Both the position numbers and the translations under genes were made by a program. Under the pieces are notes generated by a model, which was given only the letters and a program-made list of their open reading frames with translations, did not search any database and had not been told where the DNA came from. Shown piece by piece: positions 1 to 7,189 of a stretch of 11,613 bases of DNA (the first letter of the stretch is position 1; each line of letters opens with the position of its first letter). The stretch comes from TMED-70 sp036164085. Lineage in GTDB: Bacteria; Chloroflexota; Dehalococcoidia; Lucifugimonadales; Lucifugimonadaceae. The DNA lies in NCBI GenBank assembly GCA_036164085.1, contig JAYZJV010000001.1, forward strand, positions 1-11,613. Reading direction: 5' to 3'.

Positions 1-13
1 AAAGAGGTTATAA

Positions 14-1810
14 ATGTCTGAAATTTTAAAAGGAAAAGTAGCAATAGTAACGGGTTCTGGACAAGGTATAGGAAGAGCAGTAGCTGAAGATTTAGCTGCA
101 CATGGCGCAAAAATTTTAGTAGTAGATCCAGGTTTGTCTCTTGATGGGAATGTTGAAAATGCTTCCTTAGCCGATGAAGTCGTAGACGGAATAATAAAAG
201 CTGGAGGAGAAGCTAAAGCAAATAAATCTTCAGTGGCTTCATTTGAGTCAGGACAAGAAATCGTTCAAGATGCAATAGATTCATTTGGAAGATTAGACAT
301 TGTAGTAACTGTAGCAGGAATTTTACGTGACAGAATGATATTTAATATGACTGAAGAAGAATGGCATGATGTAATTGATGTTCATTTAACAGGTACTTTT
401 TCTGTTATAAGACATGCAGCTCCTATTTTTAGAGCTCAGAAATCTGGACGAATAATAACGTTTTCTTCTGGTTCAGGTTTATTTGGTAATCCTGGTCAAT
501 CTAATTATGCCGCTGCCAAATCTGGGATAGCAGGTTTCACAAAAGTAGTAGGTAAAGATCTTGGAAAATATGGTGTAACGGCAAATACCATAGCACCAAG
601 AGCGGATACTAGAATGACAGCTTCTGTGCCTGAAGAATACCAAAAAAGGTCTACAACGCCATTTAAGGATTCTAGAGACCCTAGAGATATTGCGCCTTTT
701 GTTACTTATCTAGCAAGTGATTATTCTGCACCAATAAATGCACAAGTTTTTGAAGTATGGGGTGGAACAATTAACCAACTTACCTTACCTAGACCAACAG
801 TAACATTGTTTAATCCTATAAGTAAAGGAAGGTTTAAAACAGAAGATTTTGATTTAGAGGGTAGAGGAATGTTATTTGGTTTTGGAGAAAAAAATAATAA
901 TTCTGATAAACCTCTTGATGGACAAGTAGCAGTAGTCACTGGTTCTGGAAGAGGAATTGGAAGAGGAATTGCTTTAGAGCTTTCAAAATTGGGTGCAAAA
1001 ATTGTAGTAAATGATGTTGGAGCAAAATTAGACGGTACAGGTAATGATGTAGGTCCAGCTCAAAGTGTTGTGGAAGAAATCTCTGAATTAGGAGGAAAAG
1101 CTGTTGCTTCAACAGCATCTGTAGCATCAGTTGCTGGAGGTAAACAAATTATTGATAAAGCAATAGAAGAATTTGGCAGATTAGATATAGTTGTTACTCC
1201 AGCAGGAATTTTACGAGACAGAATGATATTTAATATGACAAAAGAAGAATGGCAAGACGTTATTGACGTTCATCTAACAGGAACATTTTCTGTAGTAGCT
1301 CCTGCTTCAAAAATATTTAGAGAACAGAAATCTGGAAGAATAATAACTTTTTCTAGCGTATCAGGATTAATTGGATATAGTGGGCAATCAAATTATGGAG
1401 CTGCAAAAGATGGTATTGCAGGATTTACTAGAGTAGTTGCTAAAGAGTTGGGAAAATATGGTGTAACCGCAAATGCAATATCGCCTGGTGCAAATACTAG
1501 AATGACACAATCCGTACCAGATTCTACAAGAGCAATGAGAGCAGGAGTATTCAAACCTGCTGAAGAAGAACATTTTCTTTATGATCCTGATGATGTTGCT
1601 CCTGTTGTAGGATGGCTTTGCACTGATTCTGCATCACACATAAATGGAGAAGTTATTCATGCTGTAGGAAATCGTGTAAGTTTATTCAATAAATACGAAG
1701 TCTTAAGATCTGTAAGAAAATCAGGAAGATGGACAGTTGAAGAATTGGCAAATGCAATCCCTGAAACATTGGGTAGAGATTTAATTAATCCAGCCCCTTC
1801 TCAGGAATAA
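14..1810 (+). CDS. Tandem two-domain short-chain dehydrogenase/reductase (MFE-2 dehydrogenase-like)
   Basis: This 598-residue protein consists of two complete SDR domains in one chain. Domain 1 (about residues 5-250) has the NAD(P)-binding TGSGQGIG at 13-20 and the catalytic triad Ser152, Tyr165, Lys169. Domain 2 (about 302-560) has TGSGRGIG at 309-316 and Ser448, Tyr461, Lys465. Both triads show the usual S-x12-Y-x3-K spacing. The blocks 'GILRDRMIFNMT' and 'DVHLTGTF', the APxAxxRMT-like segment, and the overall order resemble the (3R)-hydroxyacyl-CoA dehydrogenase part of peroxisomal MFE-2, whose fungal forms also carry two SDR domains. A role in beta-oxidation or a related acyl-CoA oxidation is therefore inferred; the substrate is unknown. 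Both copies have lost the SDR 'NNAG' motif (TVAG at 99-102, TPAG at 395-398). The start is supported by AGAGG at 3-7, six bases before ATG. The 3' end overlaps the convergent acetyltransferase gene by 26 bp. Confidence 0.93.
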   Translation: MSEILKGKVAIVTGSGQGIGRAVAEDLAAHGAKILVVDPGLSLDGNVENASLADEVVDGIIKAGGEAKANKSSVASFESGQEIVQDAIDSFGRLDIVVTVAGILRDRMIFNMTEEEWHDVIDVHLTGTFSVIRHAAPIFRAQKSGRIITFSSGSGLFGNPGQSNYAAAKSGIAGFTKVVGKDLGKYGVTANTIAPRADTRMTASVPEEYQKRSTTPFKDSRDPRDIAPFVTYLASDYSAPINAQVFEVWGGTINQLTLPRPTVTLFNPISKGRFKTEDFDLEGRGMLFGFGEKNNNSDKPLDGQVAVVTGSGRGIGRGIALELSKLGAKIVVNDVGAKLDGTGNDVGPAQSVVEEISELGGKAVASTASVASVAGGKQIIDKAIEEFGRLDIVVTPAGILRDRMIFNMTKEEWQDVIDVHLTGTFSVVAPASKIFREQKSGRIITFSSVSGLIGYSGQSNYGAAKDGIAGFTRVVAKELGKYGVTANAISPGANTRMTQSVPDSTRAMRAGVFKPAEEEHFLYDPDDVAPVVGWLCTDSASHINGEVIHAVGNRVSLFNKYEVLRSVRKSGRWTVEELANAIPETLGRDLINPAPSQE

Positions 1811-2417
1811 TTTTAATTTTTATTTTTTTAAATTTTTCCAACCAATTGTTTTTTTCTGTACTCATTTTTATAAATTCATACCTACCTTTTTTTACCTCTT
1901 TTGGAGAATCAAAACCAGATTTTTTAAAAGCCATTTGAGCTCTAATATTACTTGATAGTGTATGTAAATAAACATTTTCAATTTCTGTTTCTTTGAATAT
2001 GTAATACAACAAAGCTATCGTTGCATCAGACCCATATCCTCCATTCCAAAATGATTTATCTCCTATCATAATTCCAAATTCACAAGACTTTTCCCATCGA
2101 TTAACATCATAAAACATACAGTTTCCAATGTGTTTTTTATCAAAATTATCTATAGAAAATTTTTCTGACCACTGAGATGTCTTTGATAAATCATTTATTG
2201 AAATTCTTTCAAACTGCTCAAATGACAAATTTATAGGAAGAGTTGCATCTAAATCAGATAATTCTTTATCCGTTCTCCAATAAAAATCGTTTTTAATGTC
2301 ATTTTTACTTTTCGGCCTTATTATAGTTTTATATCCAAAAATAGAAATTTTTTTTTCTGATTTAGTTTTTATTTTTGGCATAAAAAGCTTTTTCCACGAT
2401 TGAGAATTCATCTTCAT
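1785..2417 (-). CDS. GNAT-family N-acetyltransferase (RimJ/RimL-like)
   Basis: This protein of up to 210 residues has the GNAT fold signature of the RimJ/RimL type. An N-terminal strand (GYKTIIRP) is followed by a beta-rich middle (IGNCMFYDV, CEFGIMIG), the acetyl-CoA pyrophosphate-binding loop WNGGYGSDA at residues 124-132, and a C-terminal segment 'NIRAQMAFKKSGF' typical of the family. It should transfer an acetyl group from acetyl-CoA to an amine; whether the target is a protein N-terminus or a small molecule cannot be read from sequence. The start is uncertain. ATG codons at 2417, 2411 and 2381 are all in frame and none has a good Shine-Dalgarno sequence. The domain begins near residue 25, so the 2381 start would also give a complete protein. 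With either start the gene overlaps the 3' end of the upstream Nudix gene (56 or 20 bp), so the two are probably co-transcribed and translationally coupled. Confidence 0.85.
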   Translation of the reverse strand: MKMNSQSWKKLFMPKIKTKSEKKISIFGYKTIIRPKSKNDIKNDFYWRTDKELSDLDATLPINLSFEQFERISINDLSKTSQWSEKFSIDNFDKKHIGNCMFYDVNRWEKSCEFGIMIGDKSFWNGGYGSDATIALLYYIFKETEIENVYLHTLSSNIRAQMAFKKSGFDSPKEVKKGRYEFIKMSTEKNNWLEKFKKIKIKIIPEKGLD

Positions 2418-2799
2418 ATGTTATTTTTTCTTTTGCTTCTTCTAATGACATCCATATGATTTCATCAAATTCATCATCATGATTTTTTATTGAACCATTC
2501 TTTTCAGACATCAAAAAAAAATATACAGTTTTTTTATATAGTATATTTTTATTGTATCTATTGTGCTTGGTTAATTTAGTAAACTCATAATTAATTTCTC
2601 CTAAATTGGATATTAATTTTGGATAAACTCCTGTTTCTTCATACACTTCTCTTATAGCCGTTTGTTCTATTGATTCATTTTTTTCAGGAGTACCTTTTGG
2701 AAGGCAATATAAATTTTCTCTTTTTCTGTAACATATTAGAACTTTATTCTCTCTAATTAAAGCTCCTCCTGCTGACCATATTTTTTCTGTTTTTTTCAT
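2362..2799 (-). CDS. Nudix (MutT-type) hydrolase
   Basis: This 145-residue single-domain protein has a perfect Nudix box: Gly36, Glu42, Arg50-Glu51, Glu54-Glu55, Gly57, matching GX5EX7REUXEEXGU. The glutamates bind the Mg2+ or Mn2+ needed to cleave a nucleoside diphosphate linked to another moiety. The stretch before the box (SAGGALI, YRKRENLYCLPKG) is like MutT, Ap4A and dNTP hydrolases that are given a general housecleaning role; the true substrate is unknown. It is the first gene of a two-gene minus-strand unit with the acetyltransferase, whose start lies within its last 56 bases. No Shine-Dalgarno sequence precedes the ATG; upstream on the minus strand is only AT-rich DNA with GATAAT-like boxes, so a short leader is likely. 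Confidence 0.9.
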   Translation of the reverse strand: MKKTEKIWSAGGALIRENKVLICYRKRENLYCLPKGTPEKNESIEQTAIREVYEETGVYPKLISNLGEINYEFTKLTKHNRYNKNILYKKTVYFFLMSEKNGSIKNHDDEFDEIIWMSLEEAKEKITYEDEFSIVEKAFYAKNKN

Positions 2800-2952
2800 G
2801 GATGTTTATGCAAATATATTATCTATAGATATAATATTGAAATTTTTTGTTTGTATGTAATTGATATTCTTTGATTTTTAAAATAAGATCAACATTGGTT
2901 GAGATTTTTTTATTATTTATTCAGATAAAACAAATATCACAAAACACTAAAT
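2800..2952. promoter_or_regulatory. Divergent promoter region between the Nudix gene and korA
   Basis: This 153-bp, very AT-rich gap separates two divergently read genes, so it must hold promoters for both strands. A perfect TATAAT lies at 2830-2835 on the plus strand, without a convincing -35 box. On the minus strand GATAAT (2823-2818) could be the -10 box of the Nudix gene. A 12-bp perfect palindrome, TATCTATAGATA at 2820-2831, overlaps both. Closer to korA, TTGAGA (2899-2904) and GATAAA (2924-2929) are a weak alternative pair with 19-bp spacing. No Shine-Dalgarno sequence is seen before korA. In DNA this AT-rich, individual boxes are weak evidence; the region as a whole is the safe call. 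Confidence 0.4.
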
Positions 2953-4677
2953 ATGACTCAAAAAATAAAATCAAAGGATTTTGTAATAAGATTTGCTGGT
3001 GAAGGAGGACAAGGTCTTGTTACTTCTGCAGATGCAATGGCTAGAGCTGCAACTGGTGCAGGATTTTATTGTCAAACCTTTTCTACTTTCCCCTCTCAAA
3101 TAATGGGAGGACCAGCATCATCTCAAGTAAGAATATCTACAACTCCTGTTTTATCCAATGGAGATGCTGTTGATGTGTTGGTAGTGCTAAACCAATATGC
3201 ATTTGATAATCATATAGAAGATTTGAGTGAAAATGGAGTATGTATATACAATGCTCAAGACTGTGAACCAACAGGTAATGGTAATTATTTTGGTATAAAT
3301 GCTGATGAATTGGCTAAAGAATCAGGAAATACTAGAGCAGCTAATATGGTTATTTTGGGAGCAGTAGCTAATCTTATTGATTTCAAAATAGAAAGTATTG
3401 AAAATTTTGTTAAAGAAAGATTCTCTAGAGGGAGAGAAAATGATGACGAAATTATCAAGTCAAACATAATAGCAATAGACCTTGGTGTAAAAGTTGCAGA
3501 AAAAAGTGGATTTTCAGTTGGGTCATTAGATAATCCCATTGCTCCTAAATACGAGCAGATAATGATCACAGGTAATGCGGCTCTTTCCTTAGGAGCTGCC
3601 TCTGCAGGCTTAGATAGTTACTATGGGTACCCAATTTCTCCTGCCACTACTATTTTAGTTTGGATGGAACAAAACCTTATAAATAAAGATAAGTTTGTAT
3701 TTCAAGTTGCTTCTGAAATAGAGGCAATTAACAATATTATTGGAGCGGGCTTCTCAGGTAAAAAAGCAATGACTGCTACGGCAGGTCCTGGAATTGCATT
3801 AATGTCCGAAGGACTAGGCTTAGCCTGGATGGCTGAAATTCCTTGTGTAGTAGTTGACATTCAAAGAGGAGGACCAGCAACTGGATTACCTACAAAATCT
3901 GAACAATCTGACTTATTTGCTTGCATGTTTCCTGCTCATGGAGATGTAAGATTACCAGTATTAGCTCCAGGCTCTGTTGAAGAATGTTTTTATGTAGGGG
4001 AACTTTCAGTAAATTGGGCTGAAAGATATCAAGGCCCAGTGATGGTTATGGGTGAATTTAGTCTTGCTGAAAGATCTGAAAACATAAAAAAACCAGACCT
4101 TTCAAAAGTGGTGGATGAAAGAAGAAATTCAAAGACAGGTTCTAACGGATACAAAAGATATCAATCTTGGGATGGAAAACTTTCCCCTATGCCTATACCT
4201 GGAGGAGATGTTGCTTATGTAGCCAACGGTTCTGAACATGATGAAATAGGAGACACTACACATCTTCCTAAGCATCATATCAGACTAACTGAAAGAAGAT
4301 TTGCTAAACTAGACCTACTCGGCGATGCTCCATTTGAAATTGAAAACCCTGATTCAAAAATTGCCATTATGCCTTGGGGGTCAAGTAAAGGCGTTGCAAG
4401 GGAAGCTTTTGATAAATTAACCAAAAAAGGAGAATCTTTTACTTGGATTTACTCTGTAGCACTCAATCCTTTACCGAAAGAAGTTTTAGATCAACTAAAA
4501 CAAAAAGAATTGGTTATTGTTCCTGAGTTGAATTTCCAGGGGCAATGGTCTTCAATTTTAAGAATGGAAGGAATTAATGCAATCTCAGTTACTCAATATA
4601 CTGGCCTTCCGTTTAAGCCAACAGAACTTTCAGAAAAGATATTAGACAAAATAAAAGAAACAAAGGTGAAACTATGA
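2953..4677 (+). CDS. korA: 2-oxoacid:ferredoxin oxidoreductase, fused gamma-alpha subunit
   Basis: This 574-residue subunit belongs to the CoA-dependent 2-oxoacid:ferredoxin oxidoreductases. The N-terminal gamma domain (about 10-190) opens with GEGGQG at 16-21 and the 'MGGPASSQVRIS' block typical of the fused type. The alpha (pyrimidine-binding) domain starts near residue 205 with GNAALSLGAASAG, has YPISPAT at 226-232 and GGPATGLPT at 306-314, and ends with the transketolase C-terminal-like domain. With the next gene's TPP-binding subunit it would oxidise a 2-oxoacid, most likely 2-oxoglutarate, to the acyl-CoA and CO2 while reducing ferredoxin, in the cytoplasm. The 2-oxoglutarate assignment follows from the KorAB-type architecture and is not proven; pyruvate or branched-chain acids are possible. 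The gene overlaps korB by 4 bp (ATGA), indicating an operon. No Shine-Dalgarno sequence precedes the ATG. Confidence 0.93.
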   Translation: MTQKIKSKDFVIRFAGEGGQGLVTSADAMARAATGAGFYCQTFSTFPSQIMGGPASSQVRISTTPVLSNGDAVDVLVVLNQYAFDNHIEDLSENGVCIYNAQDCEPTGNGNYFGINADELAKESGNTRAANMVILGAVANLIDFKIESIENFVKERFSRGRENDDEIIKSNIIAIDLGVKVAEKSGFSVGSLDNPIAPKYEQIMITGNAALSLGAASAGLDSYYGYPISPATTILVWMEQNLINKDKFVFQVASEIEAINNIIGAGFSGKKAMTATAGPGIALMSEGLGLAWMAEIPCVVVDIQRGGPATGLPTKSEQSDLFACMFPAHGDVRLPVLAPGSVEECFYVGELSVNWAERYQGPVMVMGEFSLAERSENIKKPDLSKVVDERRNSKTGSNGYKRYQSWDGKLSPMPIPGGDVAYVANGSEHDEIGDTTHLPKHHIRLTERRFAKLDLLGDAPFEIENPDSKIAIMPWGSSKGVAREAFDKLTKKGESFTWIYSVALNPLPKEVLDQLKQKELVIVPELNFQGQWSSILRMEGINAISVTQYTGLPFKPTELSEKILDKIKETKVKL

Positions 4678-5534
4678 GCGACAGAAATCCAGAGTATGAT
4701 TTTAAGTGGTGTCCAGGTTGTGGAGATTTTGGAGTCAAAAGAGCGCTGGAACAGGCTATTGGGACATATACAGAGGAGTTTGAGATACCAAGAACTTCGA
4801 ATGTTATTGTTGCAGGAATTGGATGTTCTGGAAATATGGTGCATTTGATGGATGGAGAACAACCATTTGGAATTCATGGTATACATGGAAGAACTCTTCC
4901 AATAGCTTTTGGTGTAGTAACATCAAGGCCTGATTTAAACACTATTGTTGTTGCAGGAGATGGTGATTTCTTGTCAATTGGTGCAGAGCATATTCCTTCT
5001 GCAGCATCTAGAAACCCAAATATGACATGCATAATAATGGACAATGGAGTTTACGGGTTAACAAAAGGACAAAGTTCCCCAACATCAAATACAGGTCAAA
5101 TAACCACATCAACACCTTTTGGAAAAATGGAATCTCAAATGAAACCTCTTGAGCTTTACCTCACTTATGGTGTAAGCTACATAGCTTCTCACTACTCAAG
5201 TAAACCTAAAATATTAGCTGAATTTATAGTTGAAGGTATGAAACACCCAGGACTTTCAATTATCCACGTACAATCTCCATGTACAACTTATAATAATACT
5301 TACGACATTCTACGGGGAAGTAAGAAAGATAATATACCAGGGACAGCTTTTATTGTTGAAGAAGACCATGATCCTTCAGATTATAATTCTGCAGTTGAAT
5401 TGGTAAAAAAAGGTGGAGTACCTTTAGGTCTAATTTATAAAAAGCAACCACCAACAATAAACGAACTACAAGATAAAATAATCAAAGAAAAATCAAAAAA
5501 GGTTGAAGATATATTAAATAGTTACTCTATTTAA
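4674..5534 (+). CDS. korB: 2-oxoacid:ferredoxin oxidoreductase, TPP-binding beta subunit
   Basis: This 286-residue beta subunit carries the catalytic cofactors. It has WCPGCGDFG near the N-terminus, the thiamine pyrophosphate motif GDGDFLSIG starting at Gly95, and Asn124...Tyr127-Gly-Leu-Thr-Lys-Gly-Gln133, the usual metal/TPP loop. Four cysteines (13, 16, 51, 203) fall where this family binds its single [4Fe-4S] cluster, so the electron path to ferredoxin appears intact. Start: ATG inside the ATGA overlap with korA, preceded by AAAGGTG about six bases upstream. No ferredoxin gene is adjacent in this window. The stop codon TAA at 5532-5534 lies within a TTAA that also ends the convergent ccmE gene, so there is no room for a separate terminator between the two operons. 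Confidence 0.95.
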   Translation: MSDRNPEYDFKWCPGCGDFGVKRALEQAIGTYTEEFEIPRTSNVIVAGIGCSGNMVHLMDGEQPFGIHGIHGRTLPIAFGVVTSRPDLNTIVVAGDGDFLSIGAEHIPSAASRNPNMTCIIMDNGVYGLTKGQSSPTSNTGQITTSTPFGKMESQMKPLELYLTYGVSYIASHYSSKPKILAEFIVEGMKHPGLSIIHVQSPCTTYNNTYDILRGSKKDNIPGTAFIVEEDHDPSDYNSAVELVKKGGVPLGLIYKKQPPTINELQDKIIKEKSKKVEDILNSYSI

Positions 5535-5980
5535 GTATAATCTTCTTCGGTCATATATTTTGAAGGACATCTAACAGATAGATTAGTTGCAACAAAAGTG
5601 CCTTCGCTATTAAATTGACCTATCATAATTAGTTCAGAATATTCATTAAAAAACACACTTCCAATTTCTCCAGAGTATTCTACCTCTATATTGTTTTTAG
5701 CATTATTATCTTTATCTTTGACTTTAAAATTCGCTGACAAACCGTCAGCAGATCTCACATATGTGTTTTGAACCAATACAGCCTTCAGTCCTATTTTTGA
5801 GGACTCGTTAATTGAATTAGAACTTAAAATTTCTGAAACAGAATAATACTTATAAGTTGCTTCTGAAAATGCTTGAAAACCAAAATACAACAATGAGGCT
5901 ATAACAATAATAATAATTGAAAAAAAAGTTATTTTCTTATTCTTGAGTTCTACAACTCGATCTTCTGGTTGTTTTTGCAT
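5531..5980 (-). CDS. ccmE: Cytochrome c maturation heme chaperone CcmE, Cys-type (CxxxY)
   Basis: This 149-residue protein has one N-terminal membrane anchor (about residues 20-38) and an extracytoplasmic OB-fold domain (VEYSGEIGSVF, MIGQFNSEGTFVATNL) typical of CcmE, the chaperone that covalently holds heme before delivery to apocytochrome c. At the heme-attachment site, where well-studied CcmE has HxxxY, this protein has Cys138-Pro-Ser-Lys-Tyr142 followed by MTEED. The Cys-type CcmE is known from archaea, some Gram-positives and some Deltaproteobacteria, where it is associated with a modified Ccm pathway (System I*) that often lacks CcmH. It is the last gene of the minus-strand ccm unit. 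Its ATG overlaps the stop of the upstream gene by one base (TAATG), and its stop shares TTAA with korB. Confidence 0.92.
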   Translation of the reverse strand: MQKQPEDRVVELKNKKITFFSIIIIVIASLLYFGFQAFSEATYKYYSVSEILSSNSINESSKIGLKAVLVQNTYVRSADGLSANFKVKDKDNNAKNNIEVEYSGEIGSVFFNEYSELIMIGQFNSEGTFVATNLSVRCPSKYMTEEDYT

Positions 5981-6453
5981 TAACTATTTTTAGCGGAAAT
6001 AATTTTTAGTTTATTGTTAATTATAAATATATATCCAAAGAATAGTATTGATAGAAATATAAAACTTCCAGCAAGATATCCTAAATTATTTTTAATATTT
6101 GAGGATTCATAACTGACAAGTGAAGTTATTTTATTTCCTGAATATTTAACCGTTATTGGCTCTAAGCTATGTTGAGCTTCTTCCAAAAGATGTAATACAT
6201 GATTTTGATCTTGTGAAATATTTCCTACCCATCTCTCTCCTGATTGTGTTTCTATTCCAATTTCTGTTTCAGGAGTTATATCTAGATTGAAATCATTACC
6301 AAAGTTATCTACTAAAAATATATTTATATTTTGGTTGTTTATGCTTACGGTTTTTATAAATCCGTTTATTAACTGATCCTTTTCTTGAGCAACAAGACTA
6401 CCTCCACTAAAAAATAAAGAAATGAATACTAAAAATAATAGAGTTTTTTTCAT
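5980..6453 (-). CDS. Unrecognised secreted, membrane-anchored protein at the ccmD position
   Basis: I do not recognise a named family for this 157-residue protein. It begins with a clear signal peptide (MKKTLLFLVFISLFF..., likely cut near residue 22). A beta-rich soluble segment (about 28-115) follows, with the pattern 'INGFIKTVSI...DNFGNDFNLDITPETEI', reminiscent of small OB-like domains. One transmembrane helix (about 124-146) and a short basic tail (NNKLKIISAKNS) complete it. The predicted topology is therefore outside-domain, helix, cytoplasmic tail. It contains no cysteine but has a histidine cluster, His85, His88 and His95. It overlaps ccmC by 4 bp (ATGA) and ccmE by 1 bp, so it is firmly part of the operon. 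In classical ccm operons this slot holds ccmD, a tiny one-helix protein with the same N-out/C-in topology. A CcmD-like or heme-handling role is inferred from position only. Confidence 0.8.
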   Translation of the reverse strand: MKKTLLFLVFISLFFSGGSLVAQEKDQLINGFIKTVSINNQNINIFLVDNFGNDFNLDITPETEIGIETQSGERWVGNISQDQNHVLHLLEEAQHSLEPITVKYSGNKITSLVSYESSNIKNNLGYLAGSFIFLSILFFGYIFIINNKLKIISAKNS

Positions 6454-7115
6454 GATAATTTTTCCTTGAAATCACTTTCTAATTTAATTGTTTTGTACCT
6501 TATATTTGTTAGAAGTATAAATAAAAGAGTGAATGCTATAACTGATACTAAAAGAGTAATTCCATAGTCAGCGCCAAAAGAAGATTCTGAATCAGCAAGA
6601 GGTCCAATTACAGTTACAGGGTGAGCTTCTTGCCATAAATTAGCAGCAAAATAAATTATGGGACTATCTATTGCACCTATAACAGCTATTATCGCTGCAA
6701 TTTTTTTCATTTGAAAACTGTTTTTATATAAAGACCTAAATAAAATATATGCAACATAAATTAAAATTAGAATCAGAGTGGTTGTTAATTTTGCTTCACC
6801 TGTCCACCAAACACCCCATATTGGCTTTGCCCATATGATTCCGCTAACCAGCGCTACGATTCCAAACATCAGTCCTATTTCTGCAGTAGCTTGTGCAACT
6901 TGATCCCAAAATAAATTCTTTCTATAAAGATAAACAATTGATGCTATGGATACAGCTATTATTGCTAACATAGAACACCAAGCTACTGGTACATGTATAA
7001 AAACAGTTTTAGCTACTGATCCTTGAGAAATATCTATTGGCATCCACCAAAAAATCATCCACATTGTTGATATAAATATTAAGGTTGTTATAAATGTAAA
7101 TATGAATTTTATCAT
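6450..7115 (-). CDS. ccmC: Heme exporter/handling protein CcmC
   Basis: This 221-residue integral membrane protein has about six hydrophobic helices and belongs to the heme-handling (HHP) family. Two external histidines expected as heme ligands are present: His41 in 'FIHVPVAW' and His165 in 'QEAHPV'. The tryptophan-rich WWD segment is at 100-111 (WGVWWTGEAKLT); against the usual WGxWWxWDxxLT, a Trp has become Gly106 and the Asp has become Glu107. CcmC loads heme onto CcmE outside the cytoplasmic membrane, helped by the CcmAB ABC transporter. The length fits CcmC rather than CcmF or CcsA. It lies 74 bp downstream of ccmB, the only real gap in this operon, and overlaps the next gene by ATGA. 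No Shine-Dalgarno sequence is evident before the ATG. The 74-bp gap holds a TACAAT box on the minus strand but no convincing complete promoter. Confidence 0.93.
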   Translation of the reverse strand: MIKFIFTFITTLIFISTMWMIFWWMPIDISQGSVAKTVFIHVPVAWCSMLAIIAVSIASIVYLYRKNLFWDQVAQATAEIGLMFGIVALVSGIIWAKPIWGVWWTGEAKLTTTLILILIYVAYILFRSLYKNSFQMKKIAAIIAVIGAIDSPIIYFAANLWQEAHPVTVIGPLADSESSFGADYGITLLVSVIAFTLLFILLTNIRYKTIKLESDFKEKLS

Positions 7116-7189
7116 TTGAATTTTCTGTATATATTAATTGTATCCTAATTTAGTCTACAATTATGTTTAAAATTTCATCCTTTTTCATT

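Noticed and set aside
721..1573. Three minus-strand reading frames of 61-72 codons inside the SDR gene (721-939, 936-1127, 1388-1573)
   Set aside because: They lie antisense to a well-supported conserved gene, have biased low-complexity composition and no recognisable motif; they are shadows of the SDR coding sequence.
3285..3569. 94-codon minus-strand frame inside korA
   Set aside because: It is antisense to a conserved gamma-domain sequence with intact motifs and has no Shine-Dalgarno sequence or family features of its own.
4593..4886. 97-codon minus-strand frame spanning the korA-korB junction
   Set aside because: It is fully antisense to two conserved coding regions, and its translation is Ser/Thr-rich without any recognisable domain.
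7150..7188. 12-codon minus-strand mini-frame (MKKDEILNIIVD) starting just after the ccmB stop
   Set aside because: It is too short to support, has no hydrophobic helix (so it is not CcmD), and has no family match; it was kept as part of the ccmB-ccmC gap.
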